Origin: Flavobacterium sp. 11 | GTDB taxonomy: Bacteria; Bacteroidota; Bacteroidia; Flavobacteriales; Flavobacteriaceae | Assembly: GCF_002754315.1 (NCBI RefSeq) | Contig: NZ_PEFE01000001.1 | Location: 2,976,001 to 3,040,000, forward strand | DNA: 64,000 nt | Direction of reading: 5' to 3' | Shown here: positions 51,280 to 61,828 of the stretch, piece after piece | How positions within the stretch are numbered: position 1 is the stretch's first letter | Layout: every line of letters begins with the position of its first letter | Position numbers and translations under genes: made by a program | Notes under the pieces: model-generated | Told to the model about the DNA's origin: nothing | The model's database searches: none | The model's input: only the letters and a program-made list of their open reading frames with translations

Positions 51280-51761
51280 CTTAAATCTTTGGGAAATATT
51301 GTTTTTTTTATTTTACCTTTTTTAATTTTTTTCCAATCATCGGTATCAAACTTCAAGGATACAAAACCGCTTGTAGGAATATTATCAAAATAATCATCCC
51401 CAAATTTATTAACAAAATTTGTAATGGCACCATTATGTCCGAAAACAATAACACTTTCGAAAAGATTACTGCATGATTTAATAATTTCCTCCAGTTTTTT
51501 TTCATCAAAGGTATAAAGGTCGTCTTTGTAAACGATACTTTCAATAGGATAGGCCAAATTTTGAGCAAAAATTAACGCTGTGTCTGTTGCTCTTTTTGCA
51601 GAACTGGCCCAAATAATATACGTTTTGGGGATAAAATCTTTAGCATGAGCAGAAACAAGATGCGCATCTTTCATTCCCTGACAAGTCAAACCACGATCTT
51701 TATCATGCATTGGGACTTCCCAACTTGATTTTGCATGCCGAACTAAAATTAGATTTTTCAT
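51276..51761 (-). CDS. SixA-like histidine phosphatase
   Basis: 161 residues of the histidine phosphatase (phosphoglycerate-mutase-like) superfamily. The catalytic RH is in LILVRHAKSSWEVP, with the second His in VIVFGHNGAITNF. KRATDTALIFA supplies an arginine. SixA removes phosphate from phosphohistidine in E. coli. Here the gene overlaps ppk1 by 4 bp, and PPK1 works through a phosphohistidine, so a regulatory link is conceivable. That link is inference. Confidence 0.88.
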   Translation of the reverse strand: MKNLILVRHAKSSWEVPMHDKDRGLTCQGMKDAHLVSAHAKDFIPKTYIIWASSAKRATDTALIFAQNLAYPIESIVYKDDLYTFDEKKLEEIIKSCSNLFESVIVFGHNGAITNFVNKFGDDYFDNIPTSGFVSLKFDTDDWKKIKKGKIKKTIFPKDLR

Positions 51762-52299
51762 ACTATCAATATTTATTTATCAATGGCATTGTTTCAATTT
51801 ATTTGAGCTTACAAATTACAAAAATAAATTTTAAATGCAATTGCTTATTTAAATTCAAATGATGAAAATTAAATTTTATGAATTATTTTTCTTTTATAAA
51901 TAAAAACACATTTATACAGAAACTATTCTTACAAAGAAAAGAGATAGTATTCGTAAATTATTAAGTTTTATCTTGTTTTTTATTTCATAACAAGAATTGC
52001 AATAAAAATTTAAAAATGTTAAAAAGATGAAAAAAAACATTAACAAACATAGTAAACAAGTGCTTTTATTTAATATTTAATTAACAAGAAATGTCGTTTC
52101 AACGAGTATTTAGGTAGTTGATAGGAAAAAAAATTAGAATTAAATCATTCTAATTAGTTTAGCATAGAAATCAAGGATTTGAATAAGAAAAAGAATCATT
52201 TAAATTAATTCAGTTGTGATTAAAATGATAATTTTTATAAAAATGCCCATAATCTATCAATAAAATTAATTACAAACAGCATATAAAAAATTTGATTGT
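51762..52299. other. AT-rich intergenic region before the giant adhesin gene
   Basis: 538 bp of very AT-rich DNA between the divergent sixA and adhesin genes. I see no convincing coding frame, RNA gene or strong inverted repeat, and no exact TTG/TAnnTTTG promoter. The adhesin promoter must lie here. Its length suggests a long regulatory leader. Confidence 0.5.
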
Positions 52300-55200
52300 A
52301 TGAAAACAAAAATTACCCTTCTTTTACTGGCTTTGTTTATGTTTGCTGGTAATATATATTCACAAATTGATGCTCAACATCCAGATTTAAGATCATGTAA
52401 TTATTCATGCCCATCCGGAAATGTAACTGCCAAAAATGTTTATCTAAGCGCAACTATTAATGACGGGACTCCTTTAGAAGATGTTTATCCTACTTGCATC
52501 GCTGGTGTAGACACTTATAGCGTAACTATTTGGCTAAATTATACCCAAAATCAAAATAATGACATTCCAAATACAAGAGTATTTGCTACATTATCAATAG
52601 GTGGCGGTACACCAATGCAGATTAATACATATGTTGGGACTTTAGCCTCAACAAAAGGAACATCTGGGGGGAAAATTAAATTGACAACAGTTCCAGTAAA
52701 CTGGGTTTGCGGTCAAACCTTATCGTTTACTAATGTATTGGTGGTTTGGAAACCTGGTAATGGAGATTCTGAACTTAACGCAAACAGTACTTATGATTGT
52801 CAAACCTATTCGAACTCGCAATGTGAATTTGGCACAACTACAGTTTTTACAGCTCCTTTAGCTGTTCAATATGATTATTCTACCTCTTGTGCAACTAATA
52901 GTGGTGTAGCTGTGCAATTTTCTAATAAAACAAATGGTGGAAAAGCTCCATTCACATATTTATGGAATTTTGGAGACGGAACAACCTCTACAGCTATAAG
53001 TCCACTTCATAATTACACTACCACTGGAGTAAATGTTACTGCCACATTAACTGTTACTGATTCAAGAACACCAATACCAGCCACTAATACAGTATCTAAA
53101 ACTATAAATCTTCCTAACAAACTTATTACTTCTATTTCTCAACAAACTAATGTATCTTGTAACGGAGGAAATAACGGATCTTTAACTACTATGCCATCAG
53201 GCGGAACATTACCTTATACCTATTTATGGAATAGTACTCCCATTCAGACTTCAGCAACAGCTACTGGTCTTGCCTCTGGAACTTATACAATTACAGTTAC
53301 AGATGCAAAGGGTTGTATTACAACTTCGTCAGCAACTATAACACAGCCCGCTGCATTATTGACTTCAACCACTACTACAAATGTTCTTTGTAACGGGACT
53401 AATGGAGCCATTGACTTATCCGTTTCTGGTGGAACTGCACCGTATACTTACCTTTGGAGTAATGGAGCAATATCGCAAGACCTTGACTCTGTTGTTGCAG
53501 GAACTTACAATGTGACTATAACAGATACTAATAATTGTACTACCACTGCTTCGGCTACCGTGACGGAACCAGCGAATGCTTTAGCTGCTTCGGCAACTGC
53601 AACTGCCGTGCTTTGTAAAGGCGGGAATGGAGCCGTTGACTTATCCGTTTCTGGTGGAACTGCACCGTATACTTACCTTTGGAGTAATGGAGCAATATCG
53701 CAAGACCTTGACTCTGTTGTTGCAGGAACTTACAATGTGACTATAACAGATACTAATAATTGTACTACCACTGCTTCGGCTACCGTGACGGAACCAGCGA
53801 ATGCTTTAGCTGCTTCGGCAACTGCAACTGCCGTGCTTTGTAAAGGCGGGAATGGAGCCGTTGACTTATCCGTTTCTGGTGGAACTGCACCGTATACTTA
53901 CCTTTGGAGTAATGGAGCAATATCGCAAGACCTTGACTCTGTTGTTGCAGGAACTTACAATGTGACTATAACAGATACTAATAATTGTACTACCACTGCT
54001 TCGGCTACCGTGACGGAACCAGCGAATGCTTTAGCTGCTTCGGCAACTGCAACTGCCGTGCTTTGTAAAGGCGGGAATGGAGCCGTTGACTTATCCGTTT
54101 CTGGTGGAACTGCACCGTATACTTACCTTTGGAGTAATGGAGCAATATCGCAAGACCTTGACTCTGTTGTTGCAGGAACTTACAATGTGACTATAACAGA
54201 TACTAATAATTGTACTACCACTGCTTCGGCTACCGTGACGGAACCAGCGAATGCTTTAGCTGCTTCGGCAACTGCAACTGCCGTGCTTTGTAAAGGCGGG
54301 AATGGAGCCGTTGACTTATCCGTTTCTGGTGGAACTGCACCGTATACTTACCTTTGGAGTAATGGAGCAATATCGCAAGACCTTGCCTCTGCTGTTGCAG
54401 GAACTTACAATGTGACTATAACAGATACTAATAATTGTACTACCACTGCTTCGGCTACCGTGACGGAACCGGCTGATGCTTTAGCTGCTTCGGCAACTGC
54501 AACTGCCGTGCTTTGTAAAGGCGGGAATGGAGCCGTTGACTTATCCGTTTCTGGTGGAACTGCACCGTATACTTACCTTTGGAGTAATGGAGCAATATCG
54601 CAAGACCTTGACTCTGTTGTTGCAGGAACTTACAATGTGACTATAACAGATACTAATAATTGTACTACCACTGCTTCGGCTACCGTGACGGAACCAGCGA
54701 ATGCTTTAGCTGCTTCGGCAACTGCAACTGCCGTGCTTTGTAAAGGCGGGAATGGAGCCGTTGACTTATCCGTTTCTGGTGGAACTGCACCGTATACTTA
54801 CCTTTGGAGTAATGGAGCAATATCGCAAGACCTTGCCTCTGCTGTTGCAGGAACTTACAATGTGACTATAACAGATACTAATAATTGTACTACCACTGCT
54901 TCGGCTACCGTGACGGAACCAGCGAATGCTTTAGCTGCTTCGGCAACTGCAACTGCCGTGCTTTGTAAAGGCGGGAATGGAGCCGTTGACTTATCCGTTT
55001 CTGGTGGAACTGCACCGTATACTTACCTTTGGAGTAATGGAGCAATATCGCAAGACCTTGACTCTGTTGTTGCAGGAACTTACAATGTGACTATAACAGA
55101 TACTAATAATTGTACTACCACTGCTTCGGCTACCGTGACGGAACCAGCGAATGCTTTAGCTGCTTCGGCAACTGCAACTGCCGTGCTTTGTAAAGGCGGG

Positions 55201-58200
55201 AATGGAGCCGTTGACTTATCCGTTTCTGGTGGAACTGCACCGTATACTTACCTTTGGAGTAATGGAGCAATATCGCAAGACCTTGACTCTGTTGTTGCAG
55301 GAACTTACAATGTGACTATAACAGATACTAATAATTGTACTACCACTGCTTCGGCTACCGTGACGGAACCAGCGAATGCTTTAGCTGCTTCGGCAACTGC
55401 AACTGCCGTGCTTTGTAAAGGCGGGAATGGAGCCGTTGACTTATCCGTTTCTGGTGGAACTGCACCGTATACTTACCTTTGGAGTAATGGAGCAATATCG
55501 CAAGACCTTGACTCTGTTGTTGCAGGAACTTACAATGTGACTATAACAGATACTAATAATTGTACTACCACTGCTTCGGCTACCGTGACGGAACCAGCGA
55601 ATGCTTTAGCTGCTTCGGCAACTGCAACTGCCGTGCTTTGTAAAGGCGGGAATGGAGCCGTTGACTTATCCGTTTCTGGTGGAACTGCACCGTATACTTA
55701 CCTTTGGAGTAATGGAGCAATATCGCAAGACCTTGACTCTGTTGTTGCAGGAACTTACAATGTGACTATAACAGATACTAATAATTGTACTACCACTGCT
55801 TCGGCTACCGTGACGGAACCAGCGAATGCTTTAGCTGCTTCGGCAACTGCAACTGCCGTGCTTTGTAAAGGCGGGAATGGAGCCGTTGACTTATCCGTTT
55901 CTGGTGGAACTGCACCGTATACTTACCTTTGGAGTAATGGAGCAATATCGCAAGACCTTGACTCTGTTGTTGCAGGAACTTACAATGTGACTATAACAGA
56001 TACTAATAATTGTACTACCACTGCTTCGGCTACCGTGACGGAACCAGCGAATGCTTTAGCTGCTTCGGCAACTGCAACTGCCGTGCTTTGTAAAGGCGGG
56101 AATGGAGCCGTTGACTTATCCGTTTCTGGTGGAACTGCACCGTATACTTACCTTTGGAGTAATGGAGCAATATCGCAAGACCTTGACTCTGTTGTTGCAG
56201 GAACTTACAATGTGACTATAACAGATACTAATAATTGTACTACCACTGCTTCGGCTACCGTGACAGATGGAGATGGTACTCCTCCCGTAATTAGTCAACT
56301 ACCAAATGAAATAACTATTAACTGTCCTGCAAAACCTGAGTTTGCTGAAGCAAGTGCAACAGATTATGTTGACACATCCGTTTCTTTGACTTTTGACGAT
56401 GTAACGACTAAAGGTCAATGTGCAGGTTCATACTCTGTAACTAGAACTTGGAAGGCTGTTGACGATTGTGGCAATTCTTCAACAAAATCACAAACGATTA
56501 ATGTTCAAGACATCACTGCTCCTACTTTTACAGTACCTGCAAATATTACCATAAATGCTGGTGCAAATTGTATTGCAAATGTTGATCCTTCTACAACAGG
56601 AACAGTAACTAACATAAAAGACACATGTGATTCAAATCCAGCAGTAAGCTACTCAGATACTGATTGTTTTGGAACTGCTGATGATACAGAAATTAATGCT
56701 GGAAATGGTAATTATTTCCCATTTACAATTTCTGGTTATGATGGTCTATCTGCTAGTAAGATTGAAAATATTGCTTTAACTTTTGAAACCAATCAAGGGA
56801 AAGGTAGAGCTGAATTTACTTTAGTGGCTCCTAATGGGCAAGCAGTAATTTTAGTTGGACCTTATTGTGAAGGCGGAAATTGTGATGATGCTTCTCCAAG
56901 CTCCACCGAAACATATTCCCCTGTTTTTTATCCAAATAGTTCAGGATATACACAATGGAATAACAATAATAATATTCAAGAAGGCGTAAGTCTAAACTTT
57001 ACTCCGAACGGAGCTACAACCTCTACGAATACTATTACTGGTTTGACTTCTTTTGTTTCAAGCTTTGAAAATCTCACAGGTTTGATGAATGGAACTTGGT
57101 TTATCTTCTCAAGAAAACAAGCTAGTGTAAATGGTAGCATCAAATTCAAAAGTGTTTGTATGAAACCTGCTAGTGAATGTGCTGGAAATAAAATTATTTC
57201 AAGAACTTGGACCGTAACTGATGCATGCGGAAATAAAACTACAGCTAATCAAACTATAAAAATTCAAGACAATACTGCTCCTATTTTAAGCGAAGTTCCT
57301 ATCGATGTAACAGTGGAATGTAATGCAGTGCCTGAAGCAGCTATTTTAACCGCTACCGATAATTGTGATGCAAATCCAGTGGTTTCATACAAAGAAGTGA
57401 AATCTAATATGAACGAAACTTGTGCCAGTAACTATACGTTGACCAGAACTTGGATAGCTAAAGATGCTTGTGGTAATGAATCTTCTAAATCACAAGTGAT
57501 TACCGTAAAAGATACAACTGCTCCTGTATTTGCGGAAGCTTTACCAGCGAATGTAACCGTTCAATGTAGTGCTGTTCCAACTGCCCCTACCTTAACCGCT
57601 ACTGATAATTGTGGAGATGCTACAGTAACTTTCAGCCAAACATCTACTCCAGGTTTATGTGCCGGTGCTTATACACTAACGCGTACTTGGACTGCAAAAG
57701 ATGCTTGTGGTCTTACTGCAACCCATACTCAAATTGTGACTGTGGAAGATACAACTGCTCCTGTATTTGTGGAAGCTTTACCAGCGAATGTAACTGTTCA
57801 GTGTAGTGCTGTTCCAACTGCCCCTACCTTAACCGCTACTGATAATTGTGGAGATGCTACAGTAACTTTCAGCCAAACATCTACTCCAGGTTTATGTGCC
57901 GGTGCTTATACACTAACGCGTACTTGGACTGCAAAAGATGCTTGTGGTCTTACTGCAACACATACTCAAATTGTGACTGTGGAAGATACAACTGCTCCTG
58001 TATTTGTGGAAGCTTTACCAGCGAATGTAACTGTTCAGTGTAGTGCTGTTCCAACTGCCCCTACCTTAACCGCTACTGATAATTGTGGAGATGCTACAGT
58101 AACTTTCAGCCAAACATCTACTCCAGGTTTATGTGCCGGTGCTTATACACTAACGCGTACTTGGACTGCAAAAGATGCTTGTGGTCTTACTGCAACCCAT

Positions 58201-61200
58201 ACTCAAATTGTGACTGTAGAAGATACAACTGCTCCTGTATTTGTGGAAGCTTTACCAGCGAATGTAACTGTTCAGTGTAGTGCTGTTCCAACTGCCCCTA
58301 CCTTAACCGCTACTGATAATTGTGGAGATGCTACGGTAACTTTCAGCCAAACATCTACTCCAGGTTTATGTGCCGGTGCTTATACACTAACGCGTACTTG
58401 GACTGCAAAAGATGCTTGTGGTCTTACTGCAACACATACTCAAATTGTGACTGTAGAAGATACAACTGCTCCTGTATTTGTGGAAGCTTTACCAGCGAAT
58501 GTAACTGTTCAATGTAGTGCTGTTCCAACTGCCCCTACCTTAACCGCTACTGATAATTGTGGAGATGCTACAGTAACTTTCAGCCAAACATCTACTCCAG
58601 GTTTATGTGCCGGTGCTTATACACTAACGCGTACTTGGACTGCAAAAGATGCTTGTGGTCTTACTGCAACCCATACTCAAATTGTGACTGTAGAAGATAC
58701 AACTGCTCCTGTATTTGTGGAAGCTTTACCAGCGAATGTAACTGTTCAGTGTAGTGCTGTTCCAACTGCCCCTACCTTAACCGCTACTGATAATTGTGGA
58801 GATGCTACAGTAACTTTCAGCCAAACATCTACTCCAGGTTTATGTGCCGGTGCTTATACACTAACGCGTACTTGGACTGCAAAAGATGCTTGTGGTCTTA
58901 CTGCAACCCATACTCAAATTGTGACTGTGGAAGATACAACTGCTCCTGTATTTGTGGAAGCTTTACCAGCGAATGTAACTGTTCAATGTAGTGCTGTTCC
59001 AACTGCCCCTACCTTAACCGCTACTGATAATTGTGGAGATGCTACGGTAACTTTCAGCCAAACATCTACTCCAGGTTTATGTGCCGGTGCTTATACACTA
59101 ACGCGTACTTGGACTGCAAAAGATGCTTGTGGTCTTACTGCAACCCATACTCAAATTGTGACTGTAGAAGATACAACTGCTCCTGTATTTGTGGAAGCTT
59201 TACCAGCGAATGTAACTGTTCAATGTAGTGCTGTTCCAACTGCCCCTACCTTAACCGCTACTGATAATTGTGGAGATGCTACAGTAACTTTCAGCCAAAC
59301 ATCTACTCCAGGTTTATGTGCCGGTGCTTATACACTAACGCGTACTTGGACTGCAAAAGATGCTTGTGGTCTTACTGCAACCCATACTCAAATTGTGACT
59401 GTGGAAGATACAACTGCTCCTGTATTTGTGGAAGCTTTACCAGCGAATGTAACTGTTCAGTGTAGTGCTGTTCCAACTGCCCCTACCTTAACCGCTACTG
59501 ATAATTGTGGAGATGCTACAGTAACTTTCAGCCAAACATCTACTCCAGGTTTATGTGCCGGTGCTTATACACTAACGCGTACTTGGACTGCAAAAGATGC
59601 TTGTGGTCTTACTGCAACACATACTCAAATTGTGACTGTAGAAGATACAACTGCTCCTGTATTTGTGGAAGCTTTACCAGCGAATGTAACTGTTCAGTGT
59701 AGTGCTGTTCCAACTGCCCCTACCTTAACCGCTACTGATAATTGTGGAGATGCTACAGTAACTTTCAGCCAAACATCTACTCCAGGTTTATGTGCCGGTG
59801 CTTATACACTAACGCGTACTTGGACTGCAAAAGATGCTTGTGGTCTTACTGCAACACATACTCAAATTGTGACTGTGGAAGATACAACTGCTCCTGTATT
59901 TGTGGAAGCTTTACCAGCGAATGTAACTGTTCAGTGTAGTGCTGTTCCAACTGCCCCTACCTTAACCGCTACTGATAATTGTGGAGATGCTACAGTAACT
60001 TTCAGCCAAACATCTACTCCAGGTTTATGTGCCGGTGCTTATACACTAACGCGTACTTGGACTGCAAAAGATGCTTGTGGTCTTACTGCAACCCATACTC
60101 AAATTGTGACTGTGGAAGATACAACTGCTCCTGTATTTGTGGAAGCTTTACCAGTGAATGTAACTGTTCAGTGTAGTGCTGTTCCAACTGCCCCTACCTT
60201 AACCGCTACTGATAATTGTGGAGATGCTACGGTAACTTTCAGCCAAACATCTACTCCAGGTTTATGTGCCGGTGCTTATACACTAACGCGTACTTGGACT
60301 GCAAAAGATGCTTGTGGTCTTACTGCAACCCATACTCAAATTGTGACTGTAGAAGATACAACTGCTCCTGTATTTGTGGAAGCTTTACCAGCGAATGTAA
60401 CTGTTCAATGTAGTGCTGTTCCAACTGCCCCTACCTTAACCGCTACTGATAATTGTGGAGATGCTACAGTAACTTTCAGCCAAACATCTACTCCAGGTTT
60501 ATGTGCCGGTGCTTATACACTAACGCGTACTTGGACTGCAAAAGATGCTTGTGGTCTTACTGCAACCCATACTCAAATTGTGACTGTGGAAGATACAACT
60601 GCTCCTGTATTTGTGGAAGCTTTACCAGCGAATGTAACTGTTCAGTGTAGTGCTGTTCCAACTGCCCCTACCTTAACCGCTACTGATAATTGTGGAGATG
60701 CTACAGTAACTTTCAGCCAAACATCTACTCCAGGTTTATGTGCCGGTGCTTATACACTAACGCGTACTTGGACCGCAAAAGATGCTTGTGAAAATGTTGC
60801 TACAACTTCACAAACCATAAATGTAATTGACACAACTGGTCCCATTACAACTACTGAATTCAATACAACAGTAAATACCAATTGTAATTCAATTCCTGTA
60901 AAACCTGACCTTGTATTTGTAGATAATTGTTCTACTGTTACAACAGCAGTATATTCAGAAACAATTATTAACAAAACTGATAATTCCTATTCAATTGTTA
61001 GAAAATGGTCTGTTTCAGATACTTGTGGAAATACATCTGAGTTTATTCAAATCATCAATGTTGCTGTTACAAACAGTATTGTCTCTATAAACGGTTCAGT
61101 TTGTAATAGCGGAGAAATTACAACTGCAAATCTAAGAGAACTTTTACCATTGGGAACGCCTACAAACGGAACTTGGATTGATGTAAATAATTCTGGTTCA

Positions 61201-61668
61201 TTACAAGGTGACATTTTTAATGCTTCGGGACTTACTGGTGGAAATTATACATTTGAATATAAAATTGACAATGCCTGTTCAGAAACTATAAGAATTAATA
61301 TGACAATAGATACTGATTGTGGTGGTATTGTATTAGCCTGTGGAACAGTTTTAGTTCACAATGCCTTCTCTCCAAATGGTGACGGAATTAATGAAAAATT
61401 CATAATCGATAATATTGACGATACTGTTTGTTACCCAGAAAACACGGTAGAGATTTATAATCGTTGGGGAGTGTTGGTTTTTGAAACCAAAGGATATAAT
61501 AATACAAGTAATGTATTTGATGGAATTTCAGGTGGTAGATCAACTATTCAACAATCCTCAGGTTTACCTACAGGAACTTACTTCTATATTTTAAATTATA
61601 CATCTGTTGATAATGATGGAAAAATCATAACCAATAAAAAAGACGGATATTTATACCTTACTAAATAA
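52300..61668 (+). CDS. Giant repetitive type IX secretion adhesin (SprB-like)
   Basis: 3122-residue exported surface protein. In order: signal peptide (to about 22, NIYSQ), a region to about 180, a PKD domain (about 195-270, YLWNFGDGTTS), SprB repeats (about 275-1320) whose core is thirteen near-identical 75-residue units plus a divergent first one, a short HYR-like section, a P-domain-like segment (about 1460-1630), fourteen 79-residue HYR-like units with four Cys each (about 1737-2830), a linker, and a gliding-motility-associated type B C-terminal signal (NAFSPNGDGINEKFIIDNI ... GYLYLTK). Exported by T9SS with the PorP/SprF protein encoded next, it probably acts in adhesion or gliding. Confidence 0.93.
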   Translation: MKTKITLLLLALFMFAGNIYSQIDAQHPDLRSCNYSCPSGNVTAKNVYLSATINDGTPLEDVYPTCIAGVDTYSVTIWLNYTQNQNNDIPNTRVFATLSIGGGTPMQINTYVGTLASTKGTSGGKIKLTTVPVNWVCGQTLSFTNVLVVWKPGNGDSELNANSTYDCQTYSNSQCEFGTTTVFTAPLAVQYDYSTSCATNSGVAVQFSNKTNGGKAPFTYLWNFGDGTTSTAISPLHNYTTTGVNVTATLTVTDSRTPIPATNTVSKTINLPNKLITSISQQTNVSCNGGNNGSLTTMPSGGTLPYTYLWNSTPIQTSATATGLASGTYTITVTDAKGCITTSSATITQPAALLTSTTTTNVLCNGTNGAIDLSVSGGTAPYTYLWSNGAISQDLDSVVAGTYNVTITDTNNCTTTASATVTEPANALAASATATAVLCKGGNGAVDLSVSGGTAPYTYLWSNGAISQDLDSVVAGTYNVTITDTNNCTTTASATVTEPANALAASATATAVLCKGGNGAVDLSVSGGTAPYTYLWSNGAISQDLDSVVAGTYNVTITDTNNCTTTASATVTEPANALAASATATAVLCKGGNGAVDLSVSGGTAPYTYLWSNGAISQDLDSVVAGTYNVTITDTNNCTTTASATVTEPANALAASATATAVLCKGGNGAVDLSVSGGTAPYTYLWSNGAISQDLASAVAGTYNVTITDTNNCTTTASATVTEPADALAASATATAVLCKGGNGAVDLSVSGGTAPYTYLWSNGAISQDLDSVVAGTYNVTITDTNNCTTTASATVTEPANALAASATATAVLCKGGNGAVDLSVSGGTAPYTYLWSNGAISQDLASAVAGTYNVTITDTNNCTTTASATVTEPANALAASATATAVLCKGGNGAVDLSVSGGTAPYTYLWSNGAISQDLDSVVAGTYNVTITDTNNCTTTASATVTEPANALAASATATAVLCKGGNGAVDLSVSGGTAPYTYLWSNGAISQDLDSVVAGTYNVTITDTNNCTTTASATVTEPANALAASATATAVLCKGGNGAVDLSVSGGTAPYTYLWSNGAISQDLDSVVAGTYNVTITDTNNCTTTASATVTEPANALAASATATAVLCKGGNGAVDLSVSGGTAPYTYLWSNGAISQDLDSVVAGTYNVTITDTNNCTTTASATVTEPANALAASATATAVLCKGGNGAVDLSVSGGTAPYTYLWSNGAISQDLDSVVAGTYNVTITDTNNCTTTASATVTEPANALAASATATAVLCKGGNGAVDLSVSGGTAPYTYLWSNGAISQDLDSVVAGTYNVTITDTNNCTTTASATVTDGDGTPPVISQLPNEITINCPAKPEFAEASATDYVDTSVSLTFDDVTTKGQCAGSYSVTRTWKAVDDCGNSSTKSQTINVQDITAPTFTVPANITINAGANCIANVDPSTTGTVTNIKDTCDSNPAVSYSDTDCFGTADDTEINAGNGNYFPFTISGYDGLSASKIENIALTFETNQGKGRAEFTLVAPNGQAVILVGPYCEGGNCDDASPSSTETYSPVFYPNSSGYTQWNNNNNIQEGVSLNFTPNGATTSTNTITGLTSFVSSFENLTGLMNGTWFIFSRKQASVNGSIKFKSVCMKPASECAGNKIISRTWTVTDACGNKTTANQTIKIQDNTAPILSEVPIDVTVECNAVPEAAILTATDNCDANPVVSYKEVKSNMNETCASNYTLTRTWIAKDACGNESSKSQVITVKDTTAPVFAEALPANVTVQCSAVPTAPTLTATDNCGDATVTFSQTSTPGLCAGAYTLTRTWTAKDACGLTATHTQIVTVEDTTAPVFVEALPANVTVQCSAVPTAPTLTATDNCGDATVTFSQTSTPGLCAGAYTLTRTWTAKDACGLTATHTQIVTVEDTTAPVFVEALPANVTVQCSAVPTAPTLTATDNCGDATVTFSQTSTPGLCAGAYTLTRTWTAKDACGLTATHTQIVTVEDTTAPVFVEALPANVTVQCSAVPTAPTLTATDNCGDATVTFSQTSTPGLCAGAYTLTRTWTAKDACGLTATHTQIVTVEDTTAPVFVEALPANVTVQCSAVPTAPTLTATDNCGDATVTFSQTSTPGLCAGAYTLTRTWTAKDACGLTATHTQIVTVEDTTAPVFVEALPANVTVQCSAVPTAPTLTATDNCGDATVTFSQTSTPGLCAGAYTLTRTWTAKDACGLTATHTQIVTVEDTTAPVFVEALPANVTVQCSAVPTAPTLTATDNCGDATVTFSQTSTPGLCAGAYTLTRTWTAKDACGLTATHTQIVTVEDTTAPVFVEALPANVTVQCSAVPTAPTLTATDNCGDATVTFSQTSTPGLCAGAYTLTRTWTAKDACGLTATHTQIVTVEDTTAPVFVEALPANVTVQCSAVPTAPTLTATDNCGDATVTFSQTSTPGLCAGAYTLTRTWTAKDACGLTATHTQIVTVEDTTAPVFVEALPANVTVQCSAVPTAPTLTATDNCGDATVTFSQTSTPGLCAGAYTLTRTWTAKDACGLTATHTQIVTVEDTTAPVFVEALPANVTVQCSAVPTAPTLTATDNCGDATVTFSQTSTPGLCAGAYTLTRTWTAKDACGLTATHTQIVTVEDTTAPVFVEALPVNVTVQCSAVPTAPTLTATDNCGDATVTFSQTSTPGLCAGAYTLTRTWTAKDACGLTATHTQIVTVEDTTAPVFVEALPANVTVQCSAVPTAPTLTATDNCGDATVTFSQTSTPGLCAGAYTLTRTWTAKDACGLTATHTQIVTVEDTTAPVFVEALPANVTVQCSAVPTAPTLTATDNCGDATVTFSQTSTPGLCAGAYTLTRTWTAKDACENVATTSQTINVIDTTGPITTTEFNTTVNTNCNSIPVKPDLVFVDNCSTVTTAVYSETIINKTDNSYSIVRKWSVSDTCGNTSEFIQIINVAVTNSIVSINGSVCNSGEITTANLRELLPLGTPTNGTWIDVNNSGSLQGDIFNASGLTGGNYTFEYKIDNACSETIRINMTIDTDCGGIVLACGTVLVHNAFSPNGDGINEKFIIDNIDDTVCYPENTVEIYNRWGVLVFETKGYNNTSNVFDGISGGRSTIQQSSGLPTGTYFYILNYTSVDNDGKIITNKKDGYLYLTK
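53383..56265 (+). repeat. 225-bp tandem repeats coding SprB units (about 13 copies)
   Basis: Units of 225 bp (75 residues, each with VDLSVSGGTAPYTYLWSNG) repeat from 53383 with constant spacing, e.g. the GTGCTTTGTAAAGG word at 53608, 53833, 54058 and on to 56083. Twelve are nearly identical at DNA level, while the first (53383) is diverged. Two units (near 54385 and 54835) share the change to GCCTCTGCTGTT. Confidence 0.95.
57511..60790 (+). repeat. 237-bp tandem repeats coding HYR-like units (14 copies)
   Basis: Units of 237 bp (79 residues, TDNCGDATVTFSQTSTPGLC core) repeat without change of spacing from 57511 to 60790. The last unit switches to another sequence after GATGCTTGTG. Copies differ at only a few, mostly synonymous positions (ACA/ACG, ACC/ACA, GTG/GTA, CAG/CAA), plus one Ala to Val at about 60153. 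Confidence 0.95.
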
Positions 61669-61679
61669 TGAAATGTATT

Positions 61680-61702
61680 CATGAGGACAAAAAGTCCTCA
61701 TG
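61680..61702 (+). terminator. Hairpin between the adhesin and porP/sprF genes
   Basis: CATGAGGAC/GTCCTCATG with a five-A loop, 12 bp after the adhesin stop. It is followed by A+T-rich DNA without a T-run, so it may be a processing or partial-termination site that lowers expression of the downstream genes. Confidence 0.5.
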
Positions 61703-61828
61703 TATAATAAAAAATAATAAAAATAGCCCTATTTCAACTAACCGATAACAGTTATTAAATTTATAAACTAAACTGCCGGATTCTTATAGATGAGTTCGAT
61801 AGATAATTTAAAATAATAAATATCTACT

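Noticed and set aside
57609..60650. Thirteen 65-codon frames (MWRCY...) repeated every 237 bp
   Set aside because: They are out-of-frame shadows of the adhesin repeats, without their own start signals.
53383..60790. Regularly spaced repeats as a CRISPR array
   Set aside because: Units of 225 and 237 bp lie in one open reading frame and code for protein domains, with no spacer structure and no cas genes.
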